61,756 nucleotides of DNA from an uncultured Desulfobacterales bacterium (lineage in GTDB: Bacteria > Desulfobacterota > Desulfobacteria > Desulfobacterales > UBA11574): NCBI GenBank assembly GCA_937998305.1, contig CALLDL010000136.1, positions 1-61,756 on the forward strand. Reading direction: 5' to 3'. The notes beneath the pieces are model-generated. The model did not search any database. It was not told the origin of the DNA and saw nothing but the letters and a program-made list of their open reading frames with translations. The position numbers and the translations under genes were made by a program. Numbering within the stretch: position 1 is the stretch's first letter; every line of letters begins with the position of its first letter. Positions 35,426 through 45,423 of this stretch are shown piece after piece.

Positions 35426-36457
35426 GTGATAAAAACCATCAAATTAAAAGACGCGGTGGGCACGAAACTGGCCCACGACATCACCGAAATCCGCCCCGGT
35501 GAATTCAAAGGTGCTGCATTTCACAAAGGGCACACCGTGTGCGATGAAGATTTGTGCCGTCTGCAAAAATTGGGAAAAAACCACCTTTATCTCATTGATC
35601 TGGAAGCAGACGAAATTCACGAAAACGAAGCCGCAACCATTATGGCCAAAGCCCTGGCCGGTAAAGGCGTAGGCTGGAAAAATGAACCAAGCGAAGGAAA
35701 AATTGGACTGAAGGCCGAAAGAGACGGATTGCTGACCGTCGATACAGCCGCACTGGCAGCATTTAACATGATCGAGGAAGTCATGTGCGCCACTTTGCAT
35801 AACCATACGATGGTGAAAGCGGGTGAATTGGTGGCCGCCACCCGGGCCATCCCCTTGGTCATGAAACGGGCTCCCATCGAACGGGCCGCCGCTATTGCCG
35901 GGCAAAACGGCGGTGTGGTTTCCATACGCCCCCTGCGGAAGGAAAAGGCCGGCTTGATCATCACGGGAAATGAAGTGTATCACGGTCTCATCGAAGATCG
36001 TTTTGCACCCATTCTAACCCGAAAACTCACCGGTTTGGGCTGTGAGGTAGACCGCATCAGTTTTGCACCGGACGATACTGAAATTATTTGTCAGGAAATC
36101 CGTGCGCAAATTGAGCAAGGCTGTGATCTGATTCTTTTGAGCGGCGGTATGAGCGTGGACCCAGACGACGTTACCCGCAATGGAATTCGACTGTCAGGTG
36201 CTGATGAGATGCATTACGGCGCTGCAGCGCTTCCGGGCGCCATGTTCCTGGTGGCCTATATTGGGAAAGTGCCGCTGATCGGCGTGCCGGCCTGCGGCTT
36301 GCATCATCAGGTTACCATCTTAGACTTGGTTCTGCCGCGGATCCTGTCAGGAGAAAAAATCGGCAAAAAAGAACTGGCGTTTCTGGGCCATGGCGGACTT
36401 TGCCAAGAGTGCCCGGAATGCACCTACCCGCATTGTGCGTTCGGAAAAGGAACCTAA
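35426..36457 (+). CDS. MoeA/MoaB-like molybdopterin-binding protein
   Basis: 343 aa, GTG start after AAGGAGAT. An N-terminal all-beta/helical region, then the MoCF-biosynthesis domain with LIITGNEVYHG, LLSGGMSVDPDD and a final GVPACGLHHQ. It differs from E. coli MoeA: it lacks its full first domain and ends in a Cys cluster (CQEC-PEC-TYPHC). It probably binds molybdopterin or a derivative; whether it inserts metal is unknown. Operon with FmdE and MOSC. Confidence 0.85.
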   Translation: MIKTIKLKDAVGTKLAHDITEIRPGEFKGAAFHKGHTVCDEDLCRLQKLGKNHLYLIDLEADEIHENEAATIMAKALAGKGVGWKNEPSEGKIGLKAERDGLLTVDTAALAAFNMIEEVMCATLHNHTMVKAGELVAATRAIPLVMKRAPIERAAAIAGQNGGVVSIRPLRKEKAGLIITGNEVYHGLIEDRFAPILTRKLTGLGCEVDRISFAPDDTEIICQEIRAQIEQGCDLILLSGGMSVDPDDVTRNGIRLSGADEMHYGAAALPGAMFLVAYIGKVPLIGVPACGLHHQVTILDLVLPRILSGEKIGKKELAFLGHGGLCQECPECTYPHCAFGKGT

Positions 36458-36491
36458 TGGGAAATTCACTCTAAAAGATGGAAAAAATAAT

Positions 36492-36956
36492 ATGACAGAC
36501 TTTGAACAAACCAGCGATGGTCGAATCGTTGCTGTTTCCTTAAGCCTCAAAAAAGGCGTTAAAAAAACAAATATTCTTCTGGGCAGCCTTATCGAAGACT
36601 ACGGTCTGGAAAACGACGCCCATGCCGGTGATTGGCATCGTCAAGTCAGTCTTCTGGCCATTGAAAGCATTTCCAAGATTCGGGAGAAGGGTCTTGACGT
36701 CAATCCAGGCGATTTTGCAGAAAATATTACCACCGAAGGCATCAAACTTTGGGAGCTGCCTGTGGGCACCCGCTTGAAACTGGGAAAAGACGCACTGGTG
36801 GAAGTCACCCAGATCGGCAAGGAATGCCATGACCGCTGTGCCATATACAAACAGGTGGGAGATTGTGTGATGCCCAGAGAGGGAATCTTTGTAAAGGTTC
36901 TTAAAGGCGGCACCGTTGGACCTGCAGACGGCATCCAAATCTTTAATAATCATTGA
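36492..36956 (+). CDS. MOSC-domain protein
   Basis: 154 aa from ATG 36492. MOSC fold with DAHAGDWHRQVSLL, GDFAENITTEGI and the conserved catalytic-type Cys in KECHDRCAIYKQVGDC. Such proteins bind molybdenum cofactor or transfer sulfur to it. It lies 34 bases after the MoeA-like gene. Confidence 0.9.
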   Translation: MTDFEQTSDGRIVAVSLSLKKGVKKTNILLGSLIEDYGLENDAHAGDWHRQVSLLAIESISKIREKGLDVNPGDFAENITTEGIKLWELPVGTRLKLGKDALVEVTQIGKECHDRCAIYKQVGDCVMPREGIFVKVLKGGTVGPADGIQIFNNH

Positions 36957-37392
36957 GGAAACTGTTTATTCTCTTGAAATAAATCGGCTTCATAGGAGCT
37001 TCAGGTATAAAACGGTGATGGAATTCACCTAATAACCGCACGTCAGGGCTGATGACTCCTGCTATGCTCAATCCCCCGGCGGGAGTATTGTTTAAAAACT
37101 ACCGCACAAATCTCCCGCCAACAATCAAGGTGATTTTTTTACGATCCAACTTACAGGCAAATTACTGCACCAGTCAATTCCGAACATTTCCTGGAATCAA
37201 TCTAAAACTTTGCCCTCCGCTGAAATTATCATTTTTGGAATCGGCTTGACCACATTGTTGCATTTTGATAGAAAACAACCTGTTTTACTTAAGTGAAATA
37301 TCTTTTAATAGATCAATCCGCCTCTGGAAGGATTTATCCGCTTCAGGCGGATTGAATTTAAAAAAAGTAACTTATTTTCAAAGGAGTATGTC
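36957..37392. other. Intergenic region with inverted repeat
   Basis: 436 bases; no gene supported (a 65-codon frame at 37052 has no ribosome binding site). Inverted arms CAATCCGCCT (37314-37323) and AGGCGGATTG (37345-37354) lie about 40 bases before the TPR gene start and could form a leader hairpin; no T-run follows. Confidence 0.5.
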
Positions 37393-37821
37393 GTGAATTC
37401 AAAATGGTCTATTTTAATCGCGGTTGTTTTTTTGCTAACCATAATTTTTGCAGCCTCAACCTATATAACGGCCCAAGAGCCGGTAAATTGCCCACCGGAC
37501 AAGAAACTTTGTGCCCGAATGCTAAGATTTGGTAATGAGGCCTATGCCAGAGGGAAATACTTGGATGCCAAGGAGTATTTCAGAAAAGCTGTAAAAGCTG
37601 ATCCCACATCCCTTAAAGCCTGGCGATATTATGATCAGGCAGTAATCTTTGGTTTGGCTGAAAAGGTGGAAAAGAATGCAAATTTGGTTTTACCGGACGT
37701 TTCCAGCAGACAGGAAGCCGGCGGCGGTTTATCCCCGGCAGCACCGCCGGTGTCACCGGAAACAAGTGTCAGGCAACAAGAAGAAAGTGGATTTAAAATT
37801 GTAGATGATGAGGGTTGTTAG
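37393..37821 (+). CDS. Exported or membrane-anchored TPR protein
   Basis: 142 aa, GTG start after AAGGAG. An N-terminal signal/anchor helix, one to two TPR-like repeats (LRFGNEAYARGKYLDAKEYFRKAVKADP), then a Pro/Ser-rich linker and an unusual terminal Cys (DDEGC). It probably scaffolds a periplasmic complex; it sits 23 bases before the sulfur transporter and may be its partner. Confidence 0.7.
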   Translation: MNSKWSILIAVVFLLTIIFAASTYITAQEPVNCPPDKKLCARMLRFGNEAYARGKYLDAKEYFRKAVKADPTSLKAWRYYDQAVIFGLAEKVEKNANLVLPDVSSRQEAGGGLSPAAPPVSPETSVRQQEESGFKIVDDEGC

Positions 37822-37844
37822 TGTTTTTGTGAGGTTTTATTACC

Positions 37845-39044
37845 ATGAATGATGAAAAACAGAGACGTATTTTAACCGAAATCCTGAGCAGCGGGTATCA
37901 AAAAATTTTCGATGAAAACTGGCCCATGTGGCTCGGTGGCCTACTCATCGGCATTATGAGCATTATTACTTTCGCCTGGGGTAGACCCTGGGGGGTTGCC
38001 GGCGGGCTGAGAAACTGGGGTGACTGGTTTTTCAGTGTTGTCGGAGTTTATCAGTACAAACCGGTTTCACCGCTGATTTCCACAAACTCCATTCTTACCC
38101 TGGGATTACTTTGGGGCGCGTTTGGATCGGCACTTTTATCCAAACAGTTCGCCATTCGCAAAGCGCCTCCTCTGGAACTCTTGAAAGGGGTTGTGGGGGG
38201 AACGCTGATGGGAATCGGTGCGGCAATGGCCGGCGGGTGTAATGTAGGAGGTTTTTTTACAGCGGTCAGCGCCTTGTCGGCCAGTGGTATTGCCATGATG
38301 ATCGGATTGTTGGCCGGAGCCTATTTAGGGCTTCGGTATCTATACTGGGAACTGGAACACCTTCCTTCAGGAATTGCAGGAAGTGGTGCGGTTTTAAAAG
38401 AAGAAAAAGGGGTTGCCTGGTTGAAAATAGAGCCCTATTTAGGGGCCATCGTTTTTCTTACCGCCATCGTTTGCGCATGGATATACAACAAGGAAGCCTA
38501 CACGCGGGTCGGCGGGCTCCTGCTATGCGGCATCGCATTTGGATTTATTATTCAAAGGACCCGCTTTTGTTTTGTCAGGGGGTTTCGCGAACCTTTTATG
38601 ACCGGTGAAAGCGAAGTGTCACGGGCAATCGCCATTAGTATTACTATCAGTGTTCTCGGTTTCGCTGCGCTGAAATGGTCAGGCCTGCGTGGAGAAAATG
38701 TTTACGTTTCCCAGGCGTTCTGGTTCGGAGGACTGGTGGGCGGCGTCATCTTCGGGTTCGGCATGGTTGTGGCAGGCGGCTGCGGAAGCGGTTCGGTTTG
38801 GCGGGCCGGAGAAGGTCATATCAAGCTGATGCTGGCCGTTATCTCTTTTGCATTATCGACGTCGCTGTTCAAAGCTTGGATTAAAAGCTCAGCAGGTCTC
38901 AAGTCATTTATGGGCCACAAAGTCTTTCTCCCGAACTTTTTGACATATAAATGGAGCTTGATTTTAGTGGTCGTTATTATGTTGGCATACTACATCATCA
39001 CCACTTGGAATGAAGAAACGGAGAAATTTATCGTAGAGTTATAA
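37845..39044 (+). CDS. YeeE/YedE-family sulfur transporter
   Basis: 399 aa. Two tandem membrane halves; hallmark Cys motifs AAMAGGCNVGGFF (first), QRTRFCFVRGF and VVAGGCGSGSVWRAGEG (second), as in the thiosulfate transporter TsuA/YeeE. It probably brings in thiosulfate or another reduced sulfur compound. No TusA gene follows, unlike many yeeE loci. Confidence 0.88.
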   Translation: MNDEKQRRILTEILSSGYQKIFDENWPMWLGGLLIGIMSIITFAWGRPWGVAGGLRNWGDWFFSVVGVYQYKPVSPLISTNSILTLGLLWGAFGSALLSKQFAIRKAPPLELLKGVVGGTLMGIGAAMAGGCNVGGFFTAVSALSASGIAMMIGLLAGAYLGLRYLYWELEHLPSGIAGSGAVLKEEKGVAWLKIEPYLGAIVFLTAIVCAWIYNKEAYTRVGGLLLCGIAFGFIIQRTRFCFVRGFREPFMTGESEVSRAIAISITISVLGFAALKWSGLRGENVYVSQAFWFGGLVGGVIFGFGMVVAGGCGSGSVWRAGEGHIKLMLAVISFALSTSLFKAWIKSSAGLKSFMGHKVFLPNFLTYKWSLILVVVIMLAYYIITTWNEETEKFIVEL

Positions 39045-39268
39045 AAAATATTATCTTCTTTTTATTCACGACGGACCCATCCAATCTTGAATCACTTCTG
39101 AATCCACGTTCCATTGCCGTCATCGTGCCACCAGTAAAAAAGGACGGGTGGGGAACATCATTTCAAAGATTTGCAACGTTCATCCGAAAAGGTTGACAAG
39201 CCCCATTCATGTCACTATATTTCAGCCAACTGCTGAAATTTAAAAAAATACGGAAAGGAAACAATTTT

Positions 39269-39592
39269 ATGGCAAAGGATATTCTTGAAGTAGGCGACAG
39301 CAACTTTGAATCCGAAGTATTACAGTCAGATAAACCTGTATTGGTCGATTTTTGGGCACCCTGGTGTGGGCCGTGCAGGGCAATTGCACCCATCGTCGAA
39401 GAACTTGCTGGAGATTTCGGCGACAAGGTTAAGTTTACAAAATGTAATGTTGATGAAAATCCGACAACCCCCACGAAATACGGCATAAAATCCATTCCTA
39501 CCCTTATTTTCTTTAAAGATGGAGAAATCCAGGACAAGGTTATTGGTATCGTTGCCAAATCAAGGCTTGAAGAAATGATATCTCAAGCTTAG
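39269..39592 (+). CDS. trxA: Thioredoxin
   Basis: 107 aa from ATG 39269 (GGAAAGGA upstream). Canonical thioredoxin with DFWAPWCGPCR and the cis-Pro loop SIPTLI. Cytosolic; its gene is 16 bases before the reductase. These are the general thiol reductants of the cell and could feed CcdA. Confidence 0.95.
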   Translation: MAKDILEVGDSNFESEVLQSDKPVLVDFWAPWCGPCRAIAPIVEELAGDFGDKVKFTKCNVDENPTTPTKYGIKSIPTLIFFKDGEIQDKVIGIVAKSRLEEMISQA

Positions 39593-39608
39593 CAGAGAAA
39601 CCTTGCAA

Positions 39609-40538
39609 ATGAAAAATGTCGATTACGAGCTTGTCATCATCGGCGGTGGTCCGGCAGGGCTAGCCGCCGGTCTTTATGCAGCACGCTCCGAATTAAAGGC
39701 CGTTTTATTGGAAAAATTGATGACCGGCGGACAGATCATTATCTCAGACTGGATCGAAAATTATCCAGGATTTCCGGAAGGAATCAGCGGTCAGGATCTT
39801 GTACAGCGATTCACGGACCAGGCGAAAAGATTCGGCCTGATGATCGAAAGCAAAGAAGCCGTTTCCCTTGACCTGTCTAAGCCTATTAAAAAAATCATTT
39901 TAAAAGATGGCTTCCTTACAACACATACGATCATTATTTCTGCCGGCGCTTCTCCAAAGAAACTTGGAATTCCCGGTGAAGACACGTTTTACGGCAAAGG
40001 TGTCTCATCTTGTGCCACCTGTGATGCTCCGTTTTATAAAGATCGCGTCGTTGCCGCTGTGGGCGGGGGCGATACCGCCGTAAAGGAGAGTTTATATCTG
40101 ACTAAATTTGTAAAAAAAGTCTATCTTATCCATCGAAGAGATCGTCTGCGTGCAGAAGCGATTCTCCAGAAACGTGCATTCAACAATGATAAAATAGAAA
40201 TTCTGTGGGACTCTGTGTTGACCGGCATCAACGGGTTAACCAATGTTGAAAGCGTTGATGTGGAAAATGTCCAATCCGGTGAAAGAAAGAAGCTCTTAGT
40301 GGATGGGTGCTTTATTTGGGTGGGTGAGATCCCAAACACCAAATTTCTTGCAGATGGTGTCAAACTCGATGAAAAGGGGTTTGTTGTTGCGGATATAAAT
40401 ATGGAGACCTCGGTCCCGGGGGTTTTTACAGCCGGAGATGCTAGAAATACGCCGCTACGCCAGATCGCAACCGCCGTGGGTGACGGTGCCATCGCAGCAT
40501 TCTCTGCCGGGCAATATATCGAAAACCTGAAAAAATGA
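39609..40538 (+). CDS. trxB: Thioredoxin reductase
   Basis: 309 aa from ATG 39609; a TTG two codons earlier is possible. FAD-binding GGGPAGLAAGLY, redox pair C-AT-C (SCATCDAPF), a GGGDTA nucleotide motif and the HRRDRLRA NADPH motif. The C-terminal FAD motif TAGDARNTPLRQ is complete. It reduces the adjacent thioredoxin. It overlaps the next gene by 4 bases. Confidence 0.95.
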   Translation: MKNVDYELVIIGGGPAGLAAGLYAARSELKAVLLEKLMTGGQIIISDWIENYPGFPEGISGQDLVQRFTDQAKRFGLMIESKEAVSLDLSKPIKKIILKDGFLTTHTIIISAGASPKKLGIPGEDTFYGKGVSSCATCDAPFYKDRVVAAVGGGDTAVKESLYLTKFVKKVYLIHRRDRLRAEAILQKRAFNNDKIEILWDSVLTGINGLTNVESVDVENVQSGERKKLLVDGCFIWVGEIPNTKFLADGVKLDEKGFVVADINMETSVPGVFTAGDARNTPLRQIATAVGDGAIAAFSAGQYIENLKK

Positions 40539-41191
40539 AACGAATCATTGCTTTAATCCTTATTCTATTGTTTGTGTTTTCCGGTTGTGCATGGTTTGAG
40601 TCAAAAGAAGAAGAGACTGCCCTGGAACTGGTCAGCAATGGAATGGATCAATTCAACGACGAGGATTACCAGGATTCCATAGAATCCTTTGAAAAACTTA
40701 GAGACTGGTACCCTTTCAGCAAGTATGTTATTCTTGCTGAACTGAAAATTGCGGATGCGTATTACCATATAAAAAATTATGAAGAAGCTGTGGCAGCATA
40801 TGAAGCATTTGAAAACCTTCACCCCCGCAACGAAGCCATCCCCTATGTCATTTTTCAAATCGGGCTCTGTTATTACGACCGGATCGATACCATCGACAGG
40901 GATCAAACCCCTGCAAAAAACGCACTCGATACTTTCAATCGTCTTCAAAAACAGTTTCCTGAAGATGTATATGCCCACAGAGCTGAAGAGCACATTAAAG
41001 AATGTATAAAAAGTCTTGCCGGACACGAATTTTATGTTGGATTCTTTTATTATAAGAAGAAGCATTATAAAGCAGCCCTAAGCCGCTTCCAATCGGTACT
41101 ATCCAACTTTCCTGATGTCGGATTTCACCAACAGGCGCTCCAATATGCCAGCCTTTGTGAAGAATTTCTGACAAAAGATCAGATAAATTAG
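40535..41191 (+). CDS. bamD: Outer-membrane assembly lipoprotein BamD-like
   Basis: 218 aa. Lipobox FSG-C18 and five TPR-like repeats (EDYQDSIESFEKLRDWYP..., KNYEEAVAAYEAF..., KKKHYKAALSRFQSVL...). It forms part of the BAM complex inserting outer-membrane beta-barrels. ATGA overlap with trxB. Confidence 0.88.
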   Translation: MKRIIALILILLFVFSGCAWFESKEEETALELVSNGMDQFNDEDYQDSIESFEKLRDWYPFSKYVILAELKIADAYYHIKNYEEAVAAYEAFENLHPRNEAIPYVIFQIGLCYYDRIDTIDRDQTPAKNALDTFNRLQKQFPEDVYAHRAEEHIKECIKSLAGHEFYVGFFYYKKKHYKAALSRFQSVLSNFPDVGFHQQALQYASLCEEFLTKDQIN

Positions 41192-41264
41192 ATAAAAATA
41201 CTTTACATATATACTGTAATATTATAGTAAAGCTAGTTCTTGTTTTTGAAAAGGAGAAATAATC

Positions 41265-41456
41265 ATGTCCAAAATGTGTGAGATATGCGGGAAAAAGCCC
41301 CTCGTTGGCCACAATATAAGTCACGCTCATAATTTAACGAAACGTCGCTTTAATCCAAACCTTCAAAGAGTAAGAGCATTACACAAAGGAAGGGTTAAAA
41401 GGATTATGGTTTGTACCAGCTGTATTAAATCGGGACATATTGTTAAAGCACCCTAA
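41265..41456 (+). CDS. rpmB: Ribosomal protein bL28
   Basis: 63 aa. Zinc-type L28 with both CxxC pairs (CEICGKKP near the start and CTSCIKSG near the end), [13 protein letters not shown] and the LQRVRA block. AAGGAG upstream. Confidence 0.95.
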   Translation: MSKMCEICGKKPLVGHNISHAHNLTKRRFNPNLQRVRALHKGRVKRIMVCTSCIKSGHIVKAP

Positions 41457-41473
41457 ATCGAAAAGGGTCTCAA

Positions 41474-41640
41474 AGATACCTTTTAAAAATGTTCATTTTT
41501 GTTCAAGTTCAAGGAAGGTGAAAACCTTAACTATATGAATACATTGAGTATTTTGAGGATTAAAATTTGAGCCTGTTGATAAATCCCGATCATCGGGGAC
41601 GCAGAAATTGGGCAAAACGGGGGATTTTTCAAAGGTATCT
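41474..41640. repeat. Dispersed repeat, copy 2, flanked by 10-bp inverted arms
   Basis: Arms AGATACCTTT (41474-41483) and AAAGGTATCT (41631-41640) bracket a segment (41495-41617) related to 11285-11490. It lies between convergent rpmB and rel, where the long hairpin may also terminate transcription from both sides. Confidence 0.55.
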
Positions 41641-41674
41641 CAAAAAGGCTTTAAAAAACCAAAACAAATACGGA

Positions 41675-43822
41675 TCATCTGTCAATTCTTCTGACTTCCT
41701 GAATATGTTTAATCTTTCTAATGGCCGAGAGAACCCTGTTTAGATGGTCGGTGTTTTCGACGGCGATGGTGAATGAACTGTCGACGATTTTGCTCTCCCG
41801 CGTTTCTGTGTTCGCACTTAAAATATTGGCGCCATTTTTGCTGATATTTGCAGTAATATCCGCCAGCAATCCAACCCTGTCATAAGAACGAATCAAAATC
41901 TTTACAGGATATGTATCAGCTATATCCACACTCCATTCCACATCTATTTGTCGTTCAGGGCTCATTTTCATAGCATTAACACAACTTGTGCGATGGACGG
42001 TGACCCCATAACCTCTTGTAATATAACCTGTAATAGAATCTCCTGGAACCGGCTGACAGCATTTTCCAAACTTGATTAAAATATCATCGACACCTTTTAC
42101 AGTCACACCCATCTTCGGCTTTTTCTTTTTAACGCGGCTAATGATTTTATCAAGAAAGGATTCGGAATCTTCTTTTTCTTCGGGTTTCGGCTCAACCTTT
42201 CGAATAATCTGCAAAGGCGTGATTTTTCCGTAACCAACGCTTGCAATCAGATCATCCATATGCTTAAAACCAAAATGCTCCACCACCTTCTCCATCTCTT
42301 CCGATTTCAAGAGTGTATTAAAATTTAGGCGGTATTTTCGAAATGCCTTTTCGCACATCTCCCGACCGAGGGTAAAGCTTCGTTCTTTTTCCTGGGTTTT
42401 GATCCATTGTCTGATCCTGGAACGTGCTTTGACAGTTTTGACAAAATTGAGCCAGTCTTTACTGGGATGGCTCTTTTTTGATGTGGATATTTCAACGGTG
42501 TCACCTGTTTTCAATTCATATTGCAAGGGAACGATACGACCGTTCACTTTGGACCCGACACACTGATTCCCGACCTCTGTATGAATTAAGTATGCAAAAT
42601 CCACAGGAGTAGCGCCACTTGGCACTGTCTTTATCTCTCCTCGGGGAGTAAAAACATACACTTCATCTGGAAAGAGATCAATACGGACATTTTCCAAAAA
42701 TTCATCTGGATTTTTAAAATTTTCCTGGTTTTCAACAAGGTTCTGTATCCAGGAAAACGTTTTGGTTGTCTTCTCATCAAGGTGAAGATCTTCCTTGTAG
42801 CTCCAGTGGGCAGCGATACCTGATTTGGCAACTTTATCCATTTCCCATGTTCGAATCTGAATCTCAATACGTTCTCCAAAAGGGCCGATGACGGTTGTGT
42901 GGAGGGACTGGTACATATTGGGTTTGGGAACCCCAATATAATCCTTGAACTTTTTAGCGACCGGTTTCCATAGAGAATGAATCACTCCGAGTGCTTCATA
43001 GCAATGGGGCACTGTATCCAGAATTATTCTAAACGCAATGATATCGTAGACATCTTCAAATTCAAGGTTCTGGGACAACATTTTCTTATATATACTGAAA
43101 AAGTATTTATACCTTCCGAGAACTTCGCATTCAAGGTTGTGCTCATCCATCTTTTTTTTGATGAGGTCTCTGACCGTTTCAATATATTTTTCGCCTTCTT
43201 CTTTATCTTTATTTACGTACTGTTCTATCTTGGAATATTCATCAGGTTGGATATACATAAACGATGCGTCTTCAAGTTCCTTTTTGATCCAGTAAATACC
43301 GAGACGGCCGGCAATTGGGGCGTATATATCGAGAGTTTCCCTTGCAATTTTTGCCTTTTTTTTCGGCGAGTGAAACTTCAACGTCCTCATATTGTGAAGT
43401 CGATCTGCCAGTTTGATCAATATGACCCGGATATCATCCGCCATTGCCAGGATCATTTTTCTGATGCTTTCAGCCTGGCGTGCCTGGGAACCGCTGCTAA
43501 AAGGGAGGACACTCAGTTTGGTTACACCCGATACAATATGGCTGATATCTTTGCCGAACATCTCATTGATTTCTTCTATGGTGGCGTGTGTATCTTCAAC
43601 AACATCGTGTAACAAGCCGGCGGCAACACTGACAACATCGAGTTTCATTTCGGTAAGGATGCCGGCCACTTCAAGGGGATGGGACAAATAGGGCTCACCG
43701 GAAAGGCGAACCTGTCCATCGTGGACCCTGGCAGAGTAAATATATGCACGATCAATAATATCAAGATCCACATCCGGGTAATACTCGGTAATTTTGTCGA
43801 TGATATCGTTAATACGGATCAT
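41675..43822 (-). CDS. rel: Bifunctional (p)ppGpp synthetase/hydrolase
   Basis: 715 aa from ATG 43822; TTG 43834 has better ribosome-binding-site spacing and remains possible. Hydrolase HD domain intact (LLHDVVEDT with upstream HPLEVA), synthetase intact (YDIIAFRI, KPNMYQSLHT, EIQIRTWEM), followed by TGS, helical, zinc-finger-like and C-terminal ACT regions. It controls stringent response. It overlaps or abuts proS; both are transcribed leftward. Confidence 0.92.
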   Translation of the reverse strand: MIRINDIIDKITEYYPDVDLDIIDRAYIYSARVHDGQVRLSGEPYLSHPLEVAGILTEMKLDVVSVAAGLLHDVVEDTHATIEEINEMFGKDISHIVSGVTKLSVLPFSSGSQARQAESIRKMILAMADDIRVILIKLADRLHNMRTLKFHSPKKKAKIARETLDIYAPIAGRLGIYWIKKELEDASFMYIQPDEYSKIEQYVNKDKEEGEKYIETVRDLIKKKMDEHNLECEVLGRYKYFFSIYKKMLSQNLEFEDVYDIIAFRIILDTVPHCYEALGVIHSLWKPVAKKFKDYIGVPKPNMYQSLHTTVIGPFGERIEIQIRTWEMDKVAKSGIAAHWSYKEDLHLDEKTTKTFSWIQNLVENQENFKNPDEFLENVRIDLFPDEVYVFTPRGEIKTVPSGATPVDFAYLIHTEVGNQCVGSKVNGRIVPLQYELKTGDTVEISTSKKSHPSKDWLNFVKTVKARSRIRQWIKTQEKERSFTLGREMCEKAFRKYRLNFNTLLKSEEMEKVVEHFGFKHMDDLIASVGYGKITPLQIIRKVEPKPEEKEDSESFLDKIISRVKKKKPKMGVTVKGVDDILIKFGKCCQPVPGDSITGYITRGYGVTVHRTSCVNAMKMSPERQIDVEWSVDIADTYPVKILIRSYDRVGLLADITANISKNGANILSANTETRESKIVDSSFTIAVENTDHLNRVLSAIRKIKHIQEVRRIDR

Positions 43823-43830
43823 AATATAAA

Positions 43831-45351
43831 TCAATATGCCTTAGCAAAGACGACTCGACCGGTACTGGGGCTGCCGCAGCATATACACTTGCCTTTCTCT
43901 AATGGGTTATCAAAGGGAATGCATCGAATCGTAACAGCAAGATCGTCTTTAATCTTCGTCTCGCAAACATCTTCCCCGCACCAGGGGGAATGTGCAAACC
44001 CGCCGTGAATTTCAGGCTTTTCCTGATTTTTGGGGGTGAAGAAATCATAGAATTCATTCTTATCATCGATTGAAAAGGTGTATTTTTTTCTAAAGGACAA
44101 GGCACGTTCAAATAATGTGTCCTGAATTTCATCCAGAATATGTGTTATTTCTCCAACAAAATGATCTTTTTTTAGGGACGCTTTATCTTTGTGGTTTTTG
44201 TCTCTACGTGCAACGTATACGGAATTTTCGGCAATATCTCTAGGTCCGATTTCCACCCGAATCGGTATCCCTTTTTTTATCCATTCCCATCCCCTGGCGC
44301 CACCGATCTCGCGACTGTCAATCTCTACCCTAAGTCGACGATGATGGTAGGTTTTGTCATACAGCTCTTTTTTCAAGCTTTCAACAAATTCCATCACTTT
44401 TGCCCTGTCTTGAGGCTTTCGGATGATGGGCATCAAGACGATATGTGAAGACGCAACCTTTGGCGGAAGAATGATACCGTCATCATCACCGTGGGACATG
44501 ATGAGTCCGCCGATAAGCCGGGTGGATGAGCCCCATGAAGTGGTCCACGCATATTCTTCAGTCTCTTGGGCGGTTTGAAACTTGATATCAGAAGCCTTTG
44601 CAAAATTTTGTCCCAAAAAATGTGATGTGCCGGCCTGAAGGCCTTTTCTGTCTTGCATCATCGCTTCCATGGACAGGGTATCGACCGCTCCAGGAAATCT
44701 TTCGGAAGCTGATTTTCTTCCTTTAATAACCGGCATAGCCAGGTATTCTTCAGCCATCCTGGCATAAACATCGAGCATCAATTTCGTCCGCTCGATGGCT
44801 TCTTCTTTGGTTGAATGGGCCGTGTGGCCTTCTTGCCATAAAAATTCACTGGTTCGCAAAAAAAGACGCGTTCTCATTTCCCATCTCACGACATTTGCCC
44901 ATTGATTGATAAGTATGGGGAGATCCCGATAACTCCCAACCCATTTTGAAAACGAATCTCCAATGATCGTTTCAGAAGTGGGGCGTACAATCAGGGGTTC
45001 ATTGAGTTCGCCTGCGGGTTCAAGCCCGCCGTCGACTCCTTTTTCCAGCCGGTGGTGGGTCACAACGGCACATTCTTTTGCAAATCCTTCTACATGTTCG
45101 GCCTCTTTCTCGAGAAAAGACAGGGGGATAAAAAGCGGGAAATATGCATTTTTAACCCCTGTTTCTTTAAACATGTCATCCATTACCCTAACGATGTTTT
45201 CCCAGAGAGAATATCCCCATGGTTTTATGACCATACACCCTCTCACCGGTGATCGTTCCGCCATATCCGATGCTTTGACCACCTCCTGATACCATTGGGG
45301 ATAATCTTCAGCTCGCGTTGGTGTAATTGCAGTCTTGTTCTGTTTTCCCAT
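43831..45351 (-). CDS. proS: Prolyl-tRNA synthetase, type 3 (short)
   Basis: 506 aa. Class II core with FPLFIPLSFL, RPTSETIIGDSFSKW and the motif around TAHSTKEEA; no INS editing insertion, so it belongs to the archaeal/eukaryotic-like ProS3 group rather than the E. coli type. A C-terminal zinc-like Cys cluster (C-GEDVC ... CICCG) fits that group. Charges tRNA-Pro. Confidence 0.93.
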   Translation of the reverse strand: MGKQNKTAITPTRAEDYPQWYQEVVKASDMAERSPVRGCMVIKPWGYSLWENIVRVMDDMFKETGVKNAYFPLFIPLSFLEKEAEHVEGFAKECAVVTHHRLEKGVDGGLEPAGELNEPLIVRPTSETIIGDSFSKWVGSYRDLPILINQWANVVRWEMRTRLFLRTSEFLWQEGHTAHSTKEEAIERTKLMLDVYARMAEEYLAMPVIKGRKSASERFPGAVDTLSMEAMMQDRKGLQAGTSHFLGQNFAKASDIKFQTAQETEEYAWTTSWGSSTRLIGGLIMSHGDDDGIILPPKVASSHIVLMPIIRKPQDRAKVMEFVESLKKELYDKTYHHRRLRVEIDSREIGGARGWEWIKKGIPIRVEIGPRDIAENSVYVARRDKNHKDKASLKKDHFVGEITHILDEIQDTLFERALSFRKKYTFSIDDKNEFYDFFTPKNQEKPEIHGGFAHSPWCGEDVCETKIKDDLAVTIRCIPFDNPLEKGKCICCGSPSTGRVVFAKAY

Positions 45352-45423
45352 TTAATAATTCCTTGTTTAATTATTCGAAACTCAAATGCTCAAAAGCCTC
45401 AAACCATTCAAGAGACTTTGTCC

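Noticed and set aside
37052-37249. 65-codon frame after the MOSC gene
   Set aside because: No start signal and no recognisable sequence; its region is better explained as leader DNA.
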